Source: Bipolaris cookei (taxonomy: Eukaryota; Ascomycota; Dothideomycetes; Pleosporales; Pleosporaceae). From it: a stretch of 64,000 bases of DNA. The DNA is taken from NCBI GenBank assembly GCA_002286855.1, contig NRSV01000002.1, positions 926,152-990,151 of the forward strand, in the 5' to 3' direction. The notes beneath the pieces were generated by a model, which was not told the origin of the DNA, did not search any database, and saw nothing but the letters and a program-made list of their open reading frames with translations. A program made the translations under genes and the position numbers. Positions within the stretch are counted from its first letter, which is position 1, and every line of letters starts with the position of its first letter. Positions 46,547 through 58,514 of the stretch are shown here, in pieces.

Positions 46547-48939
46547 CTACTCATTTTTGCGGGCCACAGCCTCGTCCTTTTCTTCCTCAAGCTCTCGCTC
46601 AATCTCCTCCTCTTCAGTTGGCTTTGAACTCTTGACGTCCCGGGTAGGAATGTCACCACCGCTCATTTGCCACTCCATGAGCTTATTGAACGCACCCTCA
46701 GGGTTGGAGCTAAGCTGCTCATAAGTCCCCTCTTCAGCTACCTTGCCATCCGAATCAATACAGATGATACGGTCGGAACGCTTGATAGTAGAGAGACGAT
46801 GAGCGATGCTGATGGTTGTGTTGTTCTCTTGGAGAAGCTTATTCAGCGCTTGGTTGACAAGCGTCTCCGACTCGGCGTCCAGGGCACTTGTTGCTTCGTC
46901 GAGGATCAAAATGTCGGGCTTCTTGATCAAAGCACGCGCGATTGCAATACGTTGTTTCTGGCCTCCCGAAAGTTGTGTGCCTCGGGCGCCGACGTGTGTT
47001 TCAAGGCCATCGGGCTATGCTAATCAGCGAAACATCTAGAAAAATAAGATTCTGTACTTACGAAATCACTGATGAACTGGCAATTAGCCTTTCGCGCCGC
47101 TGCAATAATCTCAGCACGGGTGGCATTGGGCACACCATAGGCAATGTTCTCGGCGATGGTTCCAGAGAAGAGAACAGGCTCTTGTCCTACGTAACCAATC
47201 TTTCTCCGCAGTTGTTTCGCGTTCAGAGTAGTAATGTCCCTTCCATCAATGGTAATGGCACCTGAGGTTGGAACATAGAAGCGCAAAATCAGGCTAGCAA
47301 CAGTCGACTTTCCAGCACCGCTAGGCGCGACAATAGCCACATTGGTACCCTGCTCAATCTTAAAGTTCAAGTCCTTGAAAATGGAAACTGCTGGCCGGGT
47401 GGGGTAGCTAAAGGACACGTTCTTGAATTCGATGGGACCACGTGCCGACCTGACAGGCAGACCCTTGGTTGGCGAGATTGTTGGGTTGCGATCCTGGAGC
47501 TCGAACAAACGACTGGCAGCACCAACACCCTTCATCATTTCACCGTAGAAACCAGACAGGCCGACCATACTGGAACCAGCATACACAGTGTACATCAAGA
47601 ATGATGAGAGTTCACCAATCGAGATGACACCGTTCTTGACCATGTTGCTACCAACGTAAAGGATAGTAATGATGGTCAAGTTGCCCATGAGACCTGTACT
47701 TCCGTAAAAGCTCGCAGCAACTACAGCCTCCTTCTTTCCCAGGGCGAATATTCTCTTGATCTGACGGTTGTAGCGGGAGGCTTCTTGGACTTCGCCGGCA
47801 AACGCTTGACTAGTCCTGACGTTGCCTAACCTCTCCTCGGCAATCTTGGTCAGAGTACCTAGATTCTTCTGAATTTTGCGACTGAGGTTCCGGAGAGATC
47901 TACCACTGAAGAATGCGACGAGGGCCACTGGAGGAGCGATCAAAGCAAGAATACCGGTAAGCTTGAGACTGACAAAACCCATCATAGCGAAACCAGCTGC
48001 ACCACTGACAAGCGCACGCAGGCCATCGGACAAGTTTTGTGTGATACTCTTTCCAACAATGATGGTGTCTGAGCCAAGGCGAGAGATGAGATCTCCAACT
48101 CTGTTCGCATCGAAGAACTCAGCATTCTGGATAAACGTCTTGCGGTAGAGCTGTGATCGCAGGCGGGCGACGATGCGCTCTCCGACAATTCGCAGAATGA
48201 TGATGCGGCCAAAGTTGAATGCAGCGCCAGTGGTCAAGACGCCAGCGAGTGCAAAGTAGAATAGCGGGGGAGTCATGCCAAAGAGTAAGCCATCGGTGTT
48301 TTCTGTCGAAGTTGCAGCGTCTAGGATTTTACCAATAGAGAAAGGTACCGATAATGAGATGCCGGATCCAACGAGTAAGAATATGAATGCCCAGGAGAGG
48401 GAGCCTAATTCAGGCCGTGCAATGCTGATGAGCCTCCAGATTTCCTTCATACCGCCGGGTGTACCTCCAGATCCAGACCCGTCCTTGCTGAGTTTCGCAC
48501 TAAGATTAACCTGCTTGGCTTGGGCTGCCTTTTCGGACTTTGCAAAGCCCTGCTCCGCCTCTGCTTCGCCGTCGTGTTCCTCGAGATCCACAATGCCTTT
48601 TTCTTTGATTTCATCCTTGTAAGATTTACGTTGTTTGGTTATTTTGTCGTTTCCTGATGCTTCGGATACATGTCGGGACGCATTGAATAATCGGATTGGG
48701 TGTTGTAGGCCATTGTGGCGGATAGTCCCCGCAGTTGCGAATCGAGACAGGGAGGGTGCGAGATGGCAGGTCAGATTCGGCGCGCCTCTCATGGACGAGG
48801 CATTGGGTGTCGGCTTCGTAGCGATTGACCTCGATAATGTCGGCTTGACCATCGAGATGCGCGACTGTATCTGTGAGAAGAGAGCTCCGTTGCCGGGCCC
48901 ATGCCAGGCCTTTGCGGAGAAAGCCAGCGGGCCGCGCAT
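46547..48939 (-). CDS. Mitochondrial half ABC transporter (ABCB10/Mdl type)
   Basis: Two exons: 48939-47062 and 47014-46547 (47-nt phase-0 intron, GTAAGT...TAG), giving 781 residues. The N-terminal 100 residues are basic and rich in Ser/Ala, consistent with import into mitochondria. One transmembrane domain of about six helices is followed by one nucleotide-binding domain. Walker A is APSGAGKST near residue 540 (the usual first Gly is Ala), the signature is LSGGQKQR, Walker B is ILILDEATSALD, and the H-loop is SIAHRLST. The intron falls just before the signature motif. Inner-membrane Mdl1/ABCB10 proteins work as homodimers and are implicated in peptide export or heme and redox homeostasis. 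The tail is highly acidic (EEEEIERELEEEKDE). Confidence 0.94.
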
Positions 48940-49343
48940 GGCTTGAGACAGGTAGATGGGACGACTACCGGGTTCTGAGGGCGGATTGGAGCGATATCAA
49001 GGCATTCGTCATGGCGGTAGATGGGCTGGCGTGGGAGGGGACGACTTCGGAGACGCTGATCAAAAGTTCGGCATCGCTGATGACGACAGGACCGCCGCGT
49101 CGGTCTTGCGCCGACACGTGCCGCGGCTACTACATTTGATTACCGACAGCAGACAAACACCTTTGTTTCATTCAGATACACGTGCGTACATGATAAATAT
49201 GTGCAAGGCACAAATAACGACTAGGCAGTGCTGTATCGACCATTGGTAACTGATTCACGCATAGCCACAGTGATGGTCGCCGTGCGGGTTGACTCATCTT
49301 CACTCATGCAAGCAAGAGGCACAAGGCCCGCCATGTACAAGAC
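48940..49343. other. Divergent promoter between ABC transporter and RNA cyclase
   Basis: About 400 bp shared by a minus-strand and a plus-strand gene. No gene is seen. Confidence 0.5.
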
Positions 49344-50591
49344 ATGAGCAGCTTCTCTATTTTAAGAAGACAATTAACATTCTTGCGATTTTCCGCGCTC
49401 TCCTCCAAGTATAATCATCTCAATTCATATCTCACCATGGCTTCAGCTCCTGGATTCCCATCACCGATTCATCTGCATGGAGCGACTCTCGAAGGTGGAG
49501 GCCAATTAGTCCGCATCGCCCTTGGTCTCTCTGCCCTTACCAAGAAGCCAATCAGTATCAATAACATTCGTGCAAGACGTTCAGGTAGCGGTGGTCTAAA
49601 GGCTCAACACTTGACCAGCGTCCAATGGCTTGGTGAAGCCTCCAACGCGCACATTACAGGCGCAGAACTAAAGAGCAAGGAAATTACCTTTTCTCCAAAC
49701 GTCACCGGCGGATCAAACAATATTCTTTTTGTAGGAGAAGTTTGCATCAAACAGTCCACACCCGGAAGTGTTAACCTTGTTCTACAAGCCATACTCCCCT
49801 ATCTTCTCTTCTCAGGGGCATCATCACCCCTACGCGTTCAAATCATAGGAGGAACAAACGTATCCAACTCGCCCTCATGCGACTACATAACCCAAGTCCT
49901 GCTACCAACACTAGAGCTCATCGGTATACCACACATCGCCACCGACTTACACTCAAGAGGCTGGTCTCAAGGCACGTCCAGTCTCGGCAGCGTCACATAT
50001 ACCATCACTCCCTTGACCAACCAGCTACCATCCTTCAAGCTAGTAAACAGAGGAGAAATCCTACGTGTAACTGCAACCATCATCGCCCCCAAAGACATCG
50101 AACGCCACTTTCGCGAGGAACTCGATGTAATGTTCGAGCGTCGCCAATCCCGCTTCTCCACCACCAATGAGGTGAATGCACAAATCACATTCGAAAACTC
50201 ACACCATGAGAAGAGGTACTACCTCCTCTTGGTAGCCACCACATCCACCGGCATAAAACTAGGTCGCGACTGGCTGTACGATCGGGGCGTGCGAGCAGGT
50301 CAACAGCCGCAACAAGTCGTTGCTAATATTGTGAAAACGGTGTCGGATAATTTGCTAGCGGAAATCGAACATGGTGGCTGTGTAGACGAGTACCTGCGCG
50401 ATCAATTGGTTGTTTATCAGGCGCTTGCCCAGGGGAAGAGTGAAGTGTATGGAGGGGAGAGGAAAGAGGGGCTTGTAAGGCCGAGTTTGCATGCGAGGAC
50501 TGCACAGTGGGTGGCGGGGGAGATACTTGGGGTTGAGTTTGATAAGCGGGGAGGGTGTGAGGGGATTGGGTTCTTGCCTAGTAGCGAGTAA
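49344..50591 (+). CDS. RNA 3'-terminal phosphate cyclase (RtcA type)
   Basis: A single exon. Two in-frame starts are plausible: ATG 49344 (415 residues) and ATG 49437 (384 residues, context CACCATGGC). The 31 extra residues (MSSFSILRRQLTFLRFSALS and on) are basic, without acidic residues, and resemble a mitochondrial presequence. The enzyme uses ATP to convert RNA 3'-phosphate to 2',3'-cyclic phosphate. Family motifs are EGGGQLVRIALGLSAL, the RRSGSGGLKAQHLT segment, GGTNVSNSPSCDY, and the C-terminal HARTAQWVAGEIL that carries the catalytic His. That His separates active cyclases from the ribosome-assembly paralogue Rcl1, which lacks it. The gene ends tail to tail with the transporter gene, 160 bp away. 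Confidence 0.94.
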   Translation: MSSFSILRRQLTFLRFSALSSKYNHLNSYLTMASAPGFPSPIHLHGATLEGGGQLVRIALGLSALTKKPISINNIRARRSGSGGLKAQHLTSVQWLGEASNAHITGAELKSKEITFSPNVTGGSNNILFVGEVCIKQSTPGSVNLVLQAILPYLLFSGASSPLRVQIIGGTNVSNSPSCDYITQVLLPTLELIGIPHIATDLHSRGWSQGTSSLGSVTYTITPLTNQLPSFKLVNRGEILRVTATIIAPKDIERHFREELDVMFERRQSRFSTTNEVNAQITFENSHHEKRYYLLLVATTSTGIKLGRDWLYDRGVRAGQQPQQVVANIVKTVSDNLLAEIEHGGCVDEYLRDQLVVYQALAQGKSEVYGGERKEGLVRPSLHARTAQWVAGEILGVEFDKRGGCEGIGFLPSSE

Positions 50592-50751
50592 GAGTTGGCA
50601 TGAGAATTGGATGCGCTTCATGTTGCGGATACGTAAATTGTCTTTCTATGTTATGGATAGGGTATATATTTTCGTCTTGCTCTTATATACTTCTTGATTC
50701 GTATCAAAGTCCCTCAGGATCTATCACCTATGCTCCTCCCAATCAACACAT

Positions 50752-52378
50752 CTAAATCGCATACCTAAAATGCTTCGCCTGGATATCCGTCAAATCACTG
50801 AACCCATCCCTGACTGCCTGTTCATCTTCACCCGCCCCCCACAAGCGATCCCTCTTCTTATTCTGCCAGGTCATCCACGCGGCCAGCACGCCCGCCACAA
50901 GTACCATGGCGCAATAACACACAATCAGACCCGTAAGGGCTGAAAAATACCTCGGCGCCTCCTTTGCAAGAAAGAGGTTCGCTCCAGCGATATTCCCCGC
51001 GGCGTAAAATACAAACCACATTCCATTCGCCGTACTGCGCTTCGTATGGCCTGCGATATTCGTCGTGAGCAGATTCCATGATAGAATGACGGGAGCACCA
51101 ATAAGGTACTGCAACCATGTGCATCCGACGAGGCTCCAGCGCTGGGACAGCGGCGTGAGACGGATACCAAGGAGTCCTCCCAGCGGCGGCAGACACACAA
51201 TAGCGAGGACAAGACATCGCGTATTCCTGAAATATCCCGCCGCGAGCCCGCACAGAGGCACGATAACGAACTCGATAGCGCCGGTGGGAAGTTGCAGCAG
51301 TGTAGCATAAATGCCACTGAACCCAAACCCACGGAGGAGTGAAGACGAGAAATTCGACACACCCCCATTGATAACACCACACCCCAACCCAATCAGCGCA
51401 ATACACAAAACCTTGAAATCGCACACTGCCTCCACCGCCTGTCTGCTGTGAAACTTCTTCGTCTTCACCCCAATCATATTCCCCGCGACCCGATCAATCG
51501 CCACAATCCGCTCTTTATGCGTCAGAAACTTGGCGGTGGCAGGACTATCCGGCATGACGGCGAGGAAAACCCAGGACCAGACGAAATTCATGAGCCCGAT
51601 GACCAGGAAGATGAGCTGCCAGGTTTTGACATGGGGAGAGTTGGCGTGGCCGAGGCCGTAGCCTAGGAGGGCACCAACCATGGTTGCGATGCCGTTAAAG
51701 GCGAGGAAGATGCACATGCGAAGCGGCTGCTCGGCGCGCGTGTAGAACATACTCACGATATTCATGATGGCCGGCGAAATCGACGCTTCGAACATGCCCA
51801 GGAGGAACCGCAGTGCGAGCATACCTGCGTAGTTTTTCGCGGCGACATGACAGCATAGCAGCAGCGACCAAATGAGAATCATAGACCCCGTGTATTTGGA
51901 CACGGGGAGACGCTGGATGAGGTAGTTTGAGGGGAGCGCCCAGAATAAGTAGCCGAAGTTGAAGATTGCAGCGACCCAGCTGTATCGGTTTCCTTGGAGC
52001 CCGAGATCGGGGGTGAGGGTGTAGGCGTTTGCATAGTTGAGGCTGAGTTTGTCGAGGAATTGGATCATGTAGGTTATGCAAATCTTGCTCTTATCAGCCC
52101 ATCTTCTTCTCGTTCACACGCCTCATTCGCCCAATGAGAAAGAAAGAAAGAAAGGAGGGAGGAAGGAAGAGGGAAGAACGTACCATAGGCATAATAACCC
52201 AATCAATCTTCCTCAGCACAACTTTCCTCTCCGCCTCCAGCTCCTCCCTCGAATACTGCTGAACCTCAAGATACAAATCCGCACCGATATCTTGCATCTG
52301 CTTTTCTACACTAACTTCTCCTCCTTCCAGACTGGGCTCGCGCACAGGCCACACTTCGCCCTCTTTCTTTTCTCCCAT
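50752..52378 (-). CDS. MFS transporter, allantoate permease (Dal5/Tna1) family
   Basis: Two exons: 52378-52184 and 52083-50752 (100-nt phase-0 intron, GTACGT...AAG), giving 508 residues. The frame has no ATG upstream of 52378. A cytosolic N-terminus of about 55 residues leads into KIDWVIMPM, then MIQFLDKLSLNYANAY, the hallmark of the anion:cation symporter group that includes Dal5, Tna1 and Seo1. Twelve membrane segments follow, with LALRFLLGMFEASISPA, VMPDSPATAKFL after segment 6, and HTKRSTANGMWFV. Family members take up allantoate, ureidosuccinate, nicotinate, dipeptides or other organic anions at the plasma membrane. The substrate here is not proven. The intron carries a long pyrimidine tract soon after its donor. 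Confidence 0.92.
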
Positions 52379-53149
52379 TCTCACTCAACCAAAAATGGGC
52401 TCCTTCGAGATTTGTACTAGAACCTTTATGGGCTCGAACAAAACAAAGAGGGGGAGGGGGGCTGGCGATATGAGACCTTAACTGAGCAACCCGACGTCAA
52501 CGAAGAGGAGGTGATCAAATAACCACAAGCCCAACAAAAAAACTTGGTGAAAAAGACACCGAATGGCGTACAAATTCTCTGTACAGCGCAAAAATAAAAA
52601 TAAAAAGAAACAGCCCTGCCCAACTTCTTATATACGTAACTTTTCGGCCGACGATGACGGGGGGAAGCGTGTCTCCAACTCTTGGCGCTTAACGGGCGAT
52701 AGATTCTGGTTATCATCATATCTACTATCTTATCGGGGGGGAGGCGGTTGCCATGTTGAGAGGTTGCACAATCAATGGCTGGAGCTGGTTCGTAGCATCA
52801 TGCGGGCCGGCTGCAAGTCGCCATTGGTGTCGATCCTTTTTCGGCAATGTTGAATCGGGTATCTCCGGTTACAGTTGCCGTGCTTGGGGTAGCTCTTCCG
52901 ACGTCTGGCATGTTCGTCGACTTTGCTTGCTGTGTTAAAAAACAACGTTGTTTTCATGTGTGGTATTGGTTATGGTTCGGCTTTCACTGCGACTGGGCCA
53001 ATTGTGTGGTAGTTCGCTTTGTAACGTTGATTCTGCTTCTTCGCATTTACTATTTTCAGGTGGTATAAACTGAGCCTTCCAACGACTACTGTCGTCATTG
53101 ACAATACGCACAACGACACAACGAGCAACCCAAGCCGTAAACTTGATCT
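52379..53149. other. Promoter of the Dal5-like gene, with two WGATAR sites
   Basis: WGATAR sites on the minus strand are TTATCA (52710-52715) and CTATCT (52725-52730), about 330-350 bp upstream of the transporter ATG. No gene is seen in this stretch. Confidence 0.4.
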
Positions 53150-54150
53150 CTACTTCCACAGACCGTATGGTCCCGTTGTAAATTTCCAGAGTTTGACCGT
53201 TCCGTCCTCACTGCCCGTCGCATAGAGCTTTCCGTCAGGCGAGAAGCTCGCCGACCAAATAGGTCCATGGTGTCCCTTGTTCGTCTCCAACTCCTTCTCT
53301 TCATCAAAGTCCCACACTCTAACCCATGTGTCATTCTGATTGCTACCGCCAGTAACAAATTTCCTCTCTCCGTTGTGCAGTGCTACGCTAGCGAGTTCGT
53401 ATGGTGTTTTGATGCTCTTGATGAGCGAGCCCGGCAGTTGACTGTTGAAAAAGTAGGCGCTGTTTCCAGCAGCTACGCTCAAGATTCCATCCGAAGAGGT
53501 GTTATCCAGCTCGCATGAACCCACGGTACCCTCTACCGCGTGCTCTCCAATGGTCGACTCCTGTCGCAGATCCCACCACCGGATCTTCTTGTCCTCTGAT
53601 GCTGTAATTATGACGTTAGGATCCGACGTCCACACTATCGATTTGATGGTTCCTGTATGAACTCCAGCGCCAATCTCAAAGCTTGTCGCGTCGCTGCGTG
53701 ACAGGTCGTATATCCGCAGCTTCTTTTCCATTCCACCGGTCGCAAGGATCTGAGGGTGAGGTTGGTTGGGGAACGCGACCGCACGGACAATGTGATTGTG
53801 GGCGAGGGTGTGTAGCGCTTCGCCAGTATGGGTGTCCCAGACTTTTCTGCGAACCATTAGTAATTTCACGGAACAACAGAGGAGGATGCGTACGCAGAGA
53901 AATCCGCTGAAGCTGTGGCTGCCAGCGAGGCGTTTGAAGACAGCCGCGCTTGCCAGACCGCACCCTTGTGGCCCAGAAAAGTGCCAATCCAGTCACCTGT
54001 TATACCATCTCGGAGCATAGGATTATTGTCCTTGCATGCTGATATAATATAGTATTGGTCTTCGTCCAAGAGAGACGAGAAGTGGATGTGGGGGACAGGT
54101 CTTGAATGACCATGGCAGGTGAGGGGCACAACCTTTGTTGTCTCAGGCAT
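53150..54150 (-). CDS. WD40-repeat protein, STRAP/UNRIP-like
   Basis: Two exons: 54150-53894 and 53846-53150 (47-nt phase-2 intron, GTACGC...CAG), giving 317 residues. About seven WD40 blades are visible, for example GHKGAVWQARLSSNASLAAT, HNHIVRAVAFPN, GTIKSIVWTSDPNVIITASE and HHGPIWSASFSPDGKLYATG, the last followed by SEDGTVKLW. The N-terminus (PLTCHGHSRPVPHIHFS) and the KDNNPMLRDGITGDWIGTF segment are characteristic of the serine-threonine kinase receptor-associated protein family. In animals this family binds the SMN complex and Unr. In fungi its role is less clear, probably a scaffold in RNA metabolism. The ATG at 54150 begins the conserved N-terminus; upstream codons in frame lack an ATG. 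Confidence 0.92.
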
Positions 54151-54842
54151 TGCGAACAAACAAGGATTTTATATAGCTCTCTTCTAAAGTATGAACTTGG
54201 CAGGATTTATGGTCGAACTTGCAGATGCAGTGAAATTGGACGTGTGAGAGCGGAGGCGAATCGACGAGTCTCTGTGCTGTCGCAGATAATATTGAGCCAA
54301 TCTAGACCGAGCAGATGTGGCTCTAGCAGTTCAGGAAGACAAGAAGGAGAGTGAGGTATGCAAAATATTCGTCAATAAGTCGTAACGTCGTGAAAGTGGT
54401 ATCCTTGCAAAATCGCAGCTTCATGGAGAGCGATTCGAGGGGGAAAGTGGAATCGACCGTTAGTCAGGGTTGCTTTACTAGTGCCGGAGATCTCCGCTAA
54501 GTACAGGGGCAGCTTGCTAGCCTTACCACATGCGCAACGGAGGTTTCACCTACAAAGTCTGGACCGTATCTGGTATTCACCTTGGATATCATTCAGAGAA
54601 CTGATTTTTAACGTTTGTTTCCTCTCCCCACTTTCACCCTAGGTACATTACTTACATCAACCGACCGGTTATTGGCTATTATATGATTTGTCCATTTTTG
54701 GTAACTATAGAAATGGTGCAGTGGTCAACCTTGTGGATCAAAGGTCAAGGCAGTACCAATGCGAATTACCGCATACTGGTTGTTCTCAAACCACTACTCA
54801 GAAAGGACATATCAGACTCGCATGCACTCCTGTTCCGCTTCA
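54151..54842. other. Intergenic region
   Basis: The promoter of the WD40 gene and the 3' region of the tandem zinc-cluster regulator. No gene is seen. Confidence 0.5.
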
Positions 54843-57578
54843 TTACATTATGGAGAAATTGTTCGTCCATCCCAAGGGCCCAAAGGCCTCGAAGCCCGTC
54901 GACTGAACATTCTCATCGTCACTCGCCTCCCATCCAAAGAAATTTTGCAGGTCATCAAGATTGAACATGGGCTGCTCAAGCGAATTAGGCGCACTGGGAG
55001 ATGAGTACATTGATTCAATCCGGTGCTCTGTTTGCGAATTCATGCCATGGCTTGCTGTAGATGATGGCTCGTCCGGAGCAAGTGCTGTAAATGGGTAGCG
55101 AGTAGTGGCAGTCCGAAGAGTCGACGGCGAAGTTGCTGATAATATCTCTTCTACAGGGGGTATCATTGATACAGCAGTGTTCCGCTGTCGGGGCGTGCCT
55201 TCTGTCGGGGTGGGAGCTCCAACGATGCGGCGCGCTTCGTTCTCAGACGAATCTTGAGGTGCAATGTAGTCGGCCGAATGTCCACGAGCAAGACTGTCGC
55301 GCACAGTCTCTAGCCACCGCTCCGAAGTGACACACAAGGACTCGGCAAGGGGATAAATAAGTGACATGTCTCTCAGCGCCCGGTTGTTATGCTGTACTAA
55401 CTCAACAGTACGTGCAATCACAGTTCCAGTGTCGGGTTTGGATACATCCAAGATCTTAGCAATGTAGTAGAGCATGATCCTATTGCTGTTATAGACGAAT
55501 GAAGGCAATATCGAGTCCGCAAAGTGCTTAACCCCATGCTGAAGGATATGTGAGACCAACACTGACATGCGTTGTGCGTGCTCGAAGCAGACATCCTGTA
55601 GGTGGCCCACAAAGGCCTGCTGGTCCGGGGGAAAAACAAACGGTTCCTGGTTCTTGAAAAGGTCAGGGAGAGCGATTCGATGCACGTCACACATGACGTG
55701 GTGATACATGCAATGGATAAGAAGGAGAGCACCTAGCTGGTGGGTTTCTCGTCGGATGTAAATGTTGTCTGCTGAAAAATCTAGCCAAGAAGGCAGGCTC
55801 TGTCTCCATGAATGTATATCTTGGATCAATATTGCGAAGCCTGAACCTGGGAGCCAAGGCGGTTGCTCTTCGTCCATGTGCTTTACGAAGCTATGCAGAA
55901 TTAGCACTGCTATTGGACAAGAAATCACACATACTATGACTTACCGTAGCACTCTTCGCCATATACTAACAATACGCACGTAGTATGCTGCCATGCCCAG
56001 ATTGTCGCCCGGTTTCTCTGGAATGTCTTCCTTGGCGAGGAAATCCAGCAATGTACCTTTCTCAAGCCGTTCTGTAACACATGGTATCTGTAGTGAGAAC
56101 TGTCGCTCGTTGCAAGGAAGCTGGATCTTGAGGTCTTTTTCATTGAGTATAGTGAGATGGTCGACGCCGCTACCAGCCCAGACATCGATCATGTAACACG
56201 CCCACATCAATCTTCTCCGAGACTCCCTGACAGATACCTCGTTCGGGCTTCCTCTGACTTCTTTGCAGAGTACATCTGGTGATATCTCGTTGTTCAATTG
56301 CAAAGCATGCGCCATACGTATAACTAGACCGGTAAGAAGAAAGGAGCCAGCGTAATTACCAGTTCTTGCTTCATGATCGTGGAGAAGGACCAAAACTTTG
56401 AGTTTGGTAATTGAGATGGTACTGTAGTCAGCAAAGAACATCTCTTCAGCGATCTTGGCCCATTGGGTTCCAGCCGACTGTATCAAATCTTTGGTCAAGG
56501 GCGAGTACGACTCATGATAGTCGAGGGCATAGAACCGAGCACCCAATGCACACATAATGTGCAGGAGCGCCTGATCGGATGTGTCCATCAGCTGGCCCTC
56601 GTCCAACATTCGAATAAACGACGGCTTATGCTCGAACGCGAAGACTCGGATAGGGTGAACATTATTGAAATACGCGTCAAGCAAAGCATGAAGCTTGTTC
56701 TTAGGTGGTAGTTGCTTTGTAAATAACCTTTTTGCTTCTTTCAGTACAATGTAGCGCCAACTGATAGTATTCAAACTCACCACAACAGCCCAGGCGGGCA
56801 CCCAGGTACAGCAGTATCGTTGTCCAAAACTGAACCGAGCATGCTAAGATTGATCGGAGAAGGCTGAGGGCCATGAGGAGATATCATTACCGAGTTTTCC
56901 TGTGAACTTAGTGCGGGAGTGCTGATACTCTGCACCCAAGCTGGTTCGTTGTGCTCCGCATCGTAGATGCAGGTTGTCCGGCGTTGTTGGCACCTCGTGC
57001 AGGTCGGTCGTTCGCCAGAACATTTGACCTTTGAATCTCTACAGGGAATACAAGATCGGAAGGTCCGTTTCCTCTTGATTCCAACTACTGGTTTGTAACA
57101 TGAGTTTGGTCTTTCTGCTGCTGCTAATACACCGCCATTCTGTACACAGTCCAGCTGAAGCCTCTCGCAGTTTAGACAGCCGTTTGGCCGCTCATCGCAC
57201 TTGACCTGTGGAACTGTCAGCTATGTTGACGCACAGATGTTAATTTACTTTTTGGTTTTTTGATAGTGCTAGGATGAGGTGGTTGGGTCATACCACTACA
57301 CACCCAACTGCGTAGTGGTTACTCTTATGCTTTCCATGCACGTCGCCGCAAACTGCACCATGGTGTAAACTAGTTAAAAGGAAAATAAGGATAAAAGCAA
57401 CGAAATGCTAACACCTACCTTTCTCGCGCGACAAGTAGTACAGGCTATCCGAGCGCCGTTAGCTCAGGTACCGCAGTATTGGAAGGCGGCAGAGTCCATA
57501 GCACATACCATTAATCGGTCGTCTACGCTTCTTACTAGTCGCGTTCTCAGACGGCGCGGTTATTTCCGGCGTGTCCAT
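54843..57578 (-). CDS. Transcription factor with two tandem Zn2Cys6 clusters
   Basis: Five exons: 57578-57509, 57444-57419, 57205-56781, 56727-55945 and 55890-54843, giving 783 residues with every phase consistent. Introns are 64, 213, 53 and 54 nt, all GT-AG. Exon 1 ends in a basic stretch (KKRRRPIN). Exon 2 is only 26 nt and encodes the first half of cluster 1 (CTTCRARK); exon 3 supplies the rest (VKCDERPNGCLNCERLQLDC). About 30 residues later a second complete cluster follows: CIPCRDSKVKC, then CTRCQQRRTTC. Both have the spacing C-x2-C-x6-C-x6-C-x2-C-x6-C. The fungal regulatory domain follows, with LLDAYFNNVHPIRVFAFEHK, MAHALQLNN and RRRLMWACYMIDVWAG. The acidic C-terminus (FNLDDLQNFFGWEASDDE) may activate transcription. 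Targets are unknown. Exon 2 is easy for automatic annotation to miss. Confidence 0.9.
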
Positions 57579-58514
57579 TTATGCATTCGGTTTGTCGCTC
57601 GGATTGTCGCATCCTGTGTGAAGCTGGGGGTTGCAAAGGGTGACAAGCGGGACACGGCCCAGACTTAAGGCAAAATATGACGTGCTGGAGGGCGCGGATT
57701 GGCTCAGAGTATAGGGCTTGGCAGTGCCGTCATGCTGTGGTGGGACATGGCGCAGAATGCGGAGACACACCAGCTAACCACTTGGGGGGAATCGACATCG
57801 TCTTCGACCCTAGCCTACGTCTTACAAGGCATTATCCTGATTCGCAATGGAGGTCTGGTGCTTGTCCACCGATATCCTGCTATTTGGTCACGCGATGTTT
57901 TTAGGTATTTTACCACGTAACGAGTTATCTAGACCACTTGCATGACCAATCTCATATGCAGGCGGCGACGCCACATCTGAGAACCTTATACATGCATCGC
58001 TGACTATTTCATGCAGTGTGACTGCACTGTTGCTAAGCTGGTCATGGCGAGCCTGGAATGCTCAAGGCTGTTTGTATACGTGTGTACCAACTCCAAAGGC
58101 GTATATAATCCCCCTTATGTCTTGACTGCCGTAGCTTTGGGTTCTTGAATATTCGTCGGAGTGGATGAATTTTGTAATCAACAGCTTGTATAAACATCAT
58201 CTCTAGCATACAACACAATTCCTGGCTCCTCTCATCCTCTGGGAAACAAACAGTGTCGAAAACAAGATGTCTGCATTGAGAAAGAAGACCAAAGCTTCGC
58301 GAAGAAAGGATCTTCAGCTACTTGCTCTTGCGCATCATATCGAGCTTCTACTTGTATTCAGAGACAAAAATATTGGGATAACAAGGCTTCATAAAAATGG
58401 AAGCCATTGTAAAGCGGACGCACTTCTCACTCCCAACCCAGACGCCAAATCCACTTCTCGGGAATATACTTTCAAATCGTCTCGGCTACAACTAATTTAT
58501 TCATATCCAGGCTC
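57579..58514. other. Intergenic region
   Basis: The promoter of the tandem zinc-cluster gene and the 3' region of the BEACH gene. A 100-codon frame at 58267 (+) overlaps the BEACH gene antisense and is not accepted as a gene. Confidence 0.5.
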
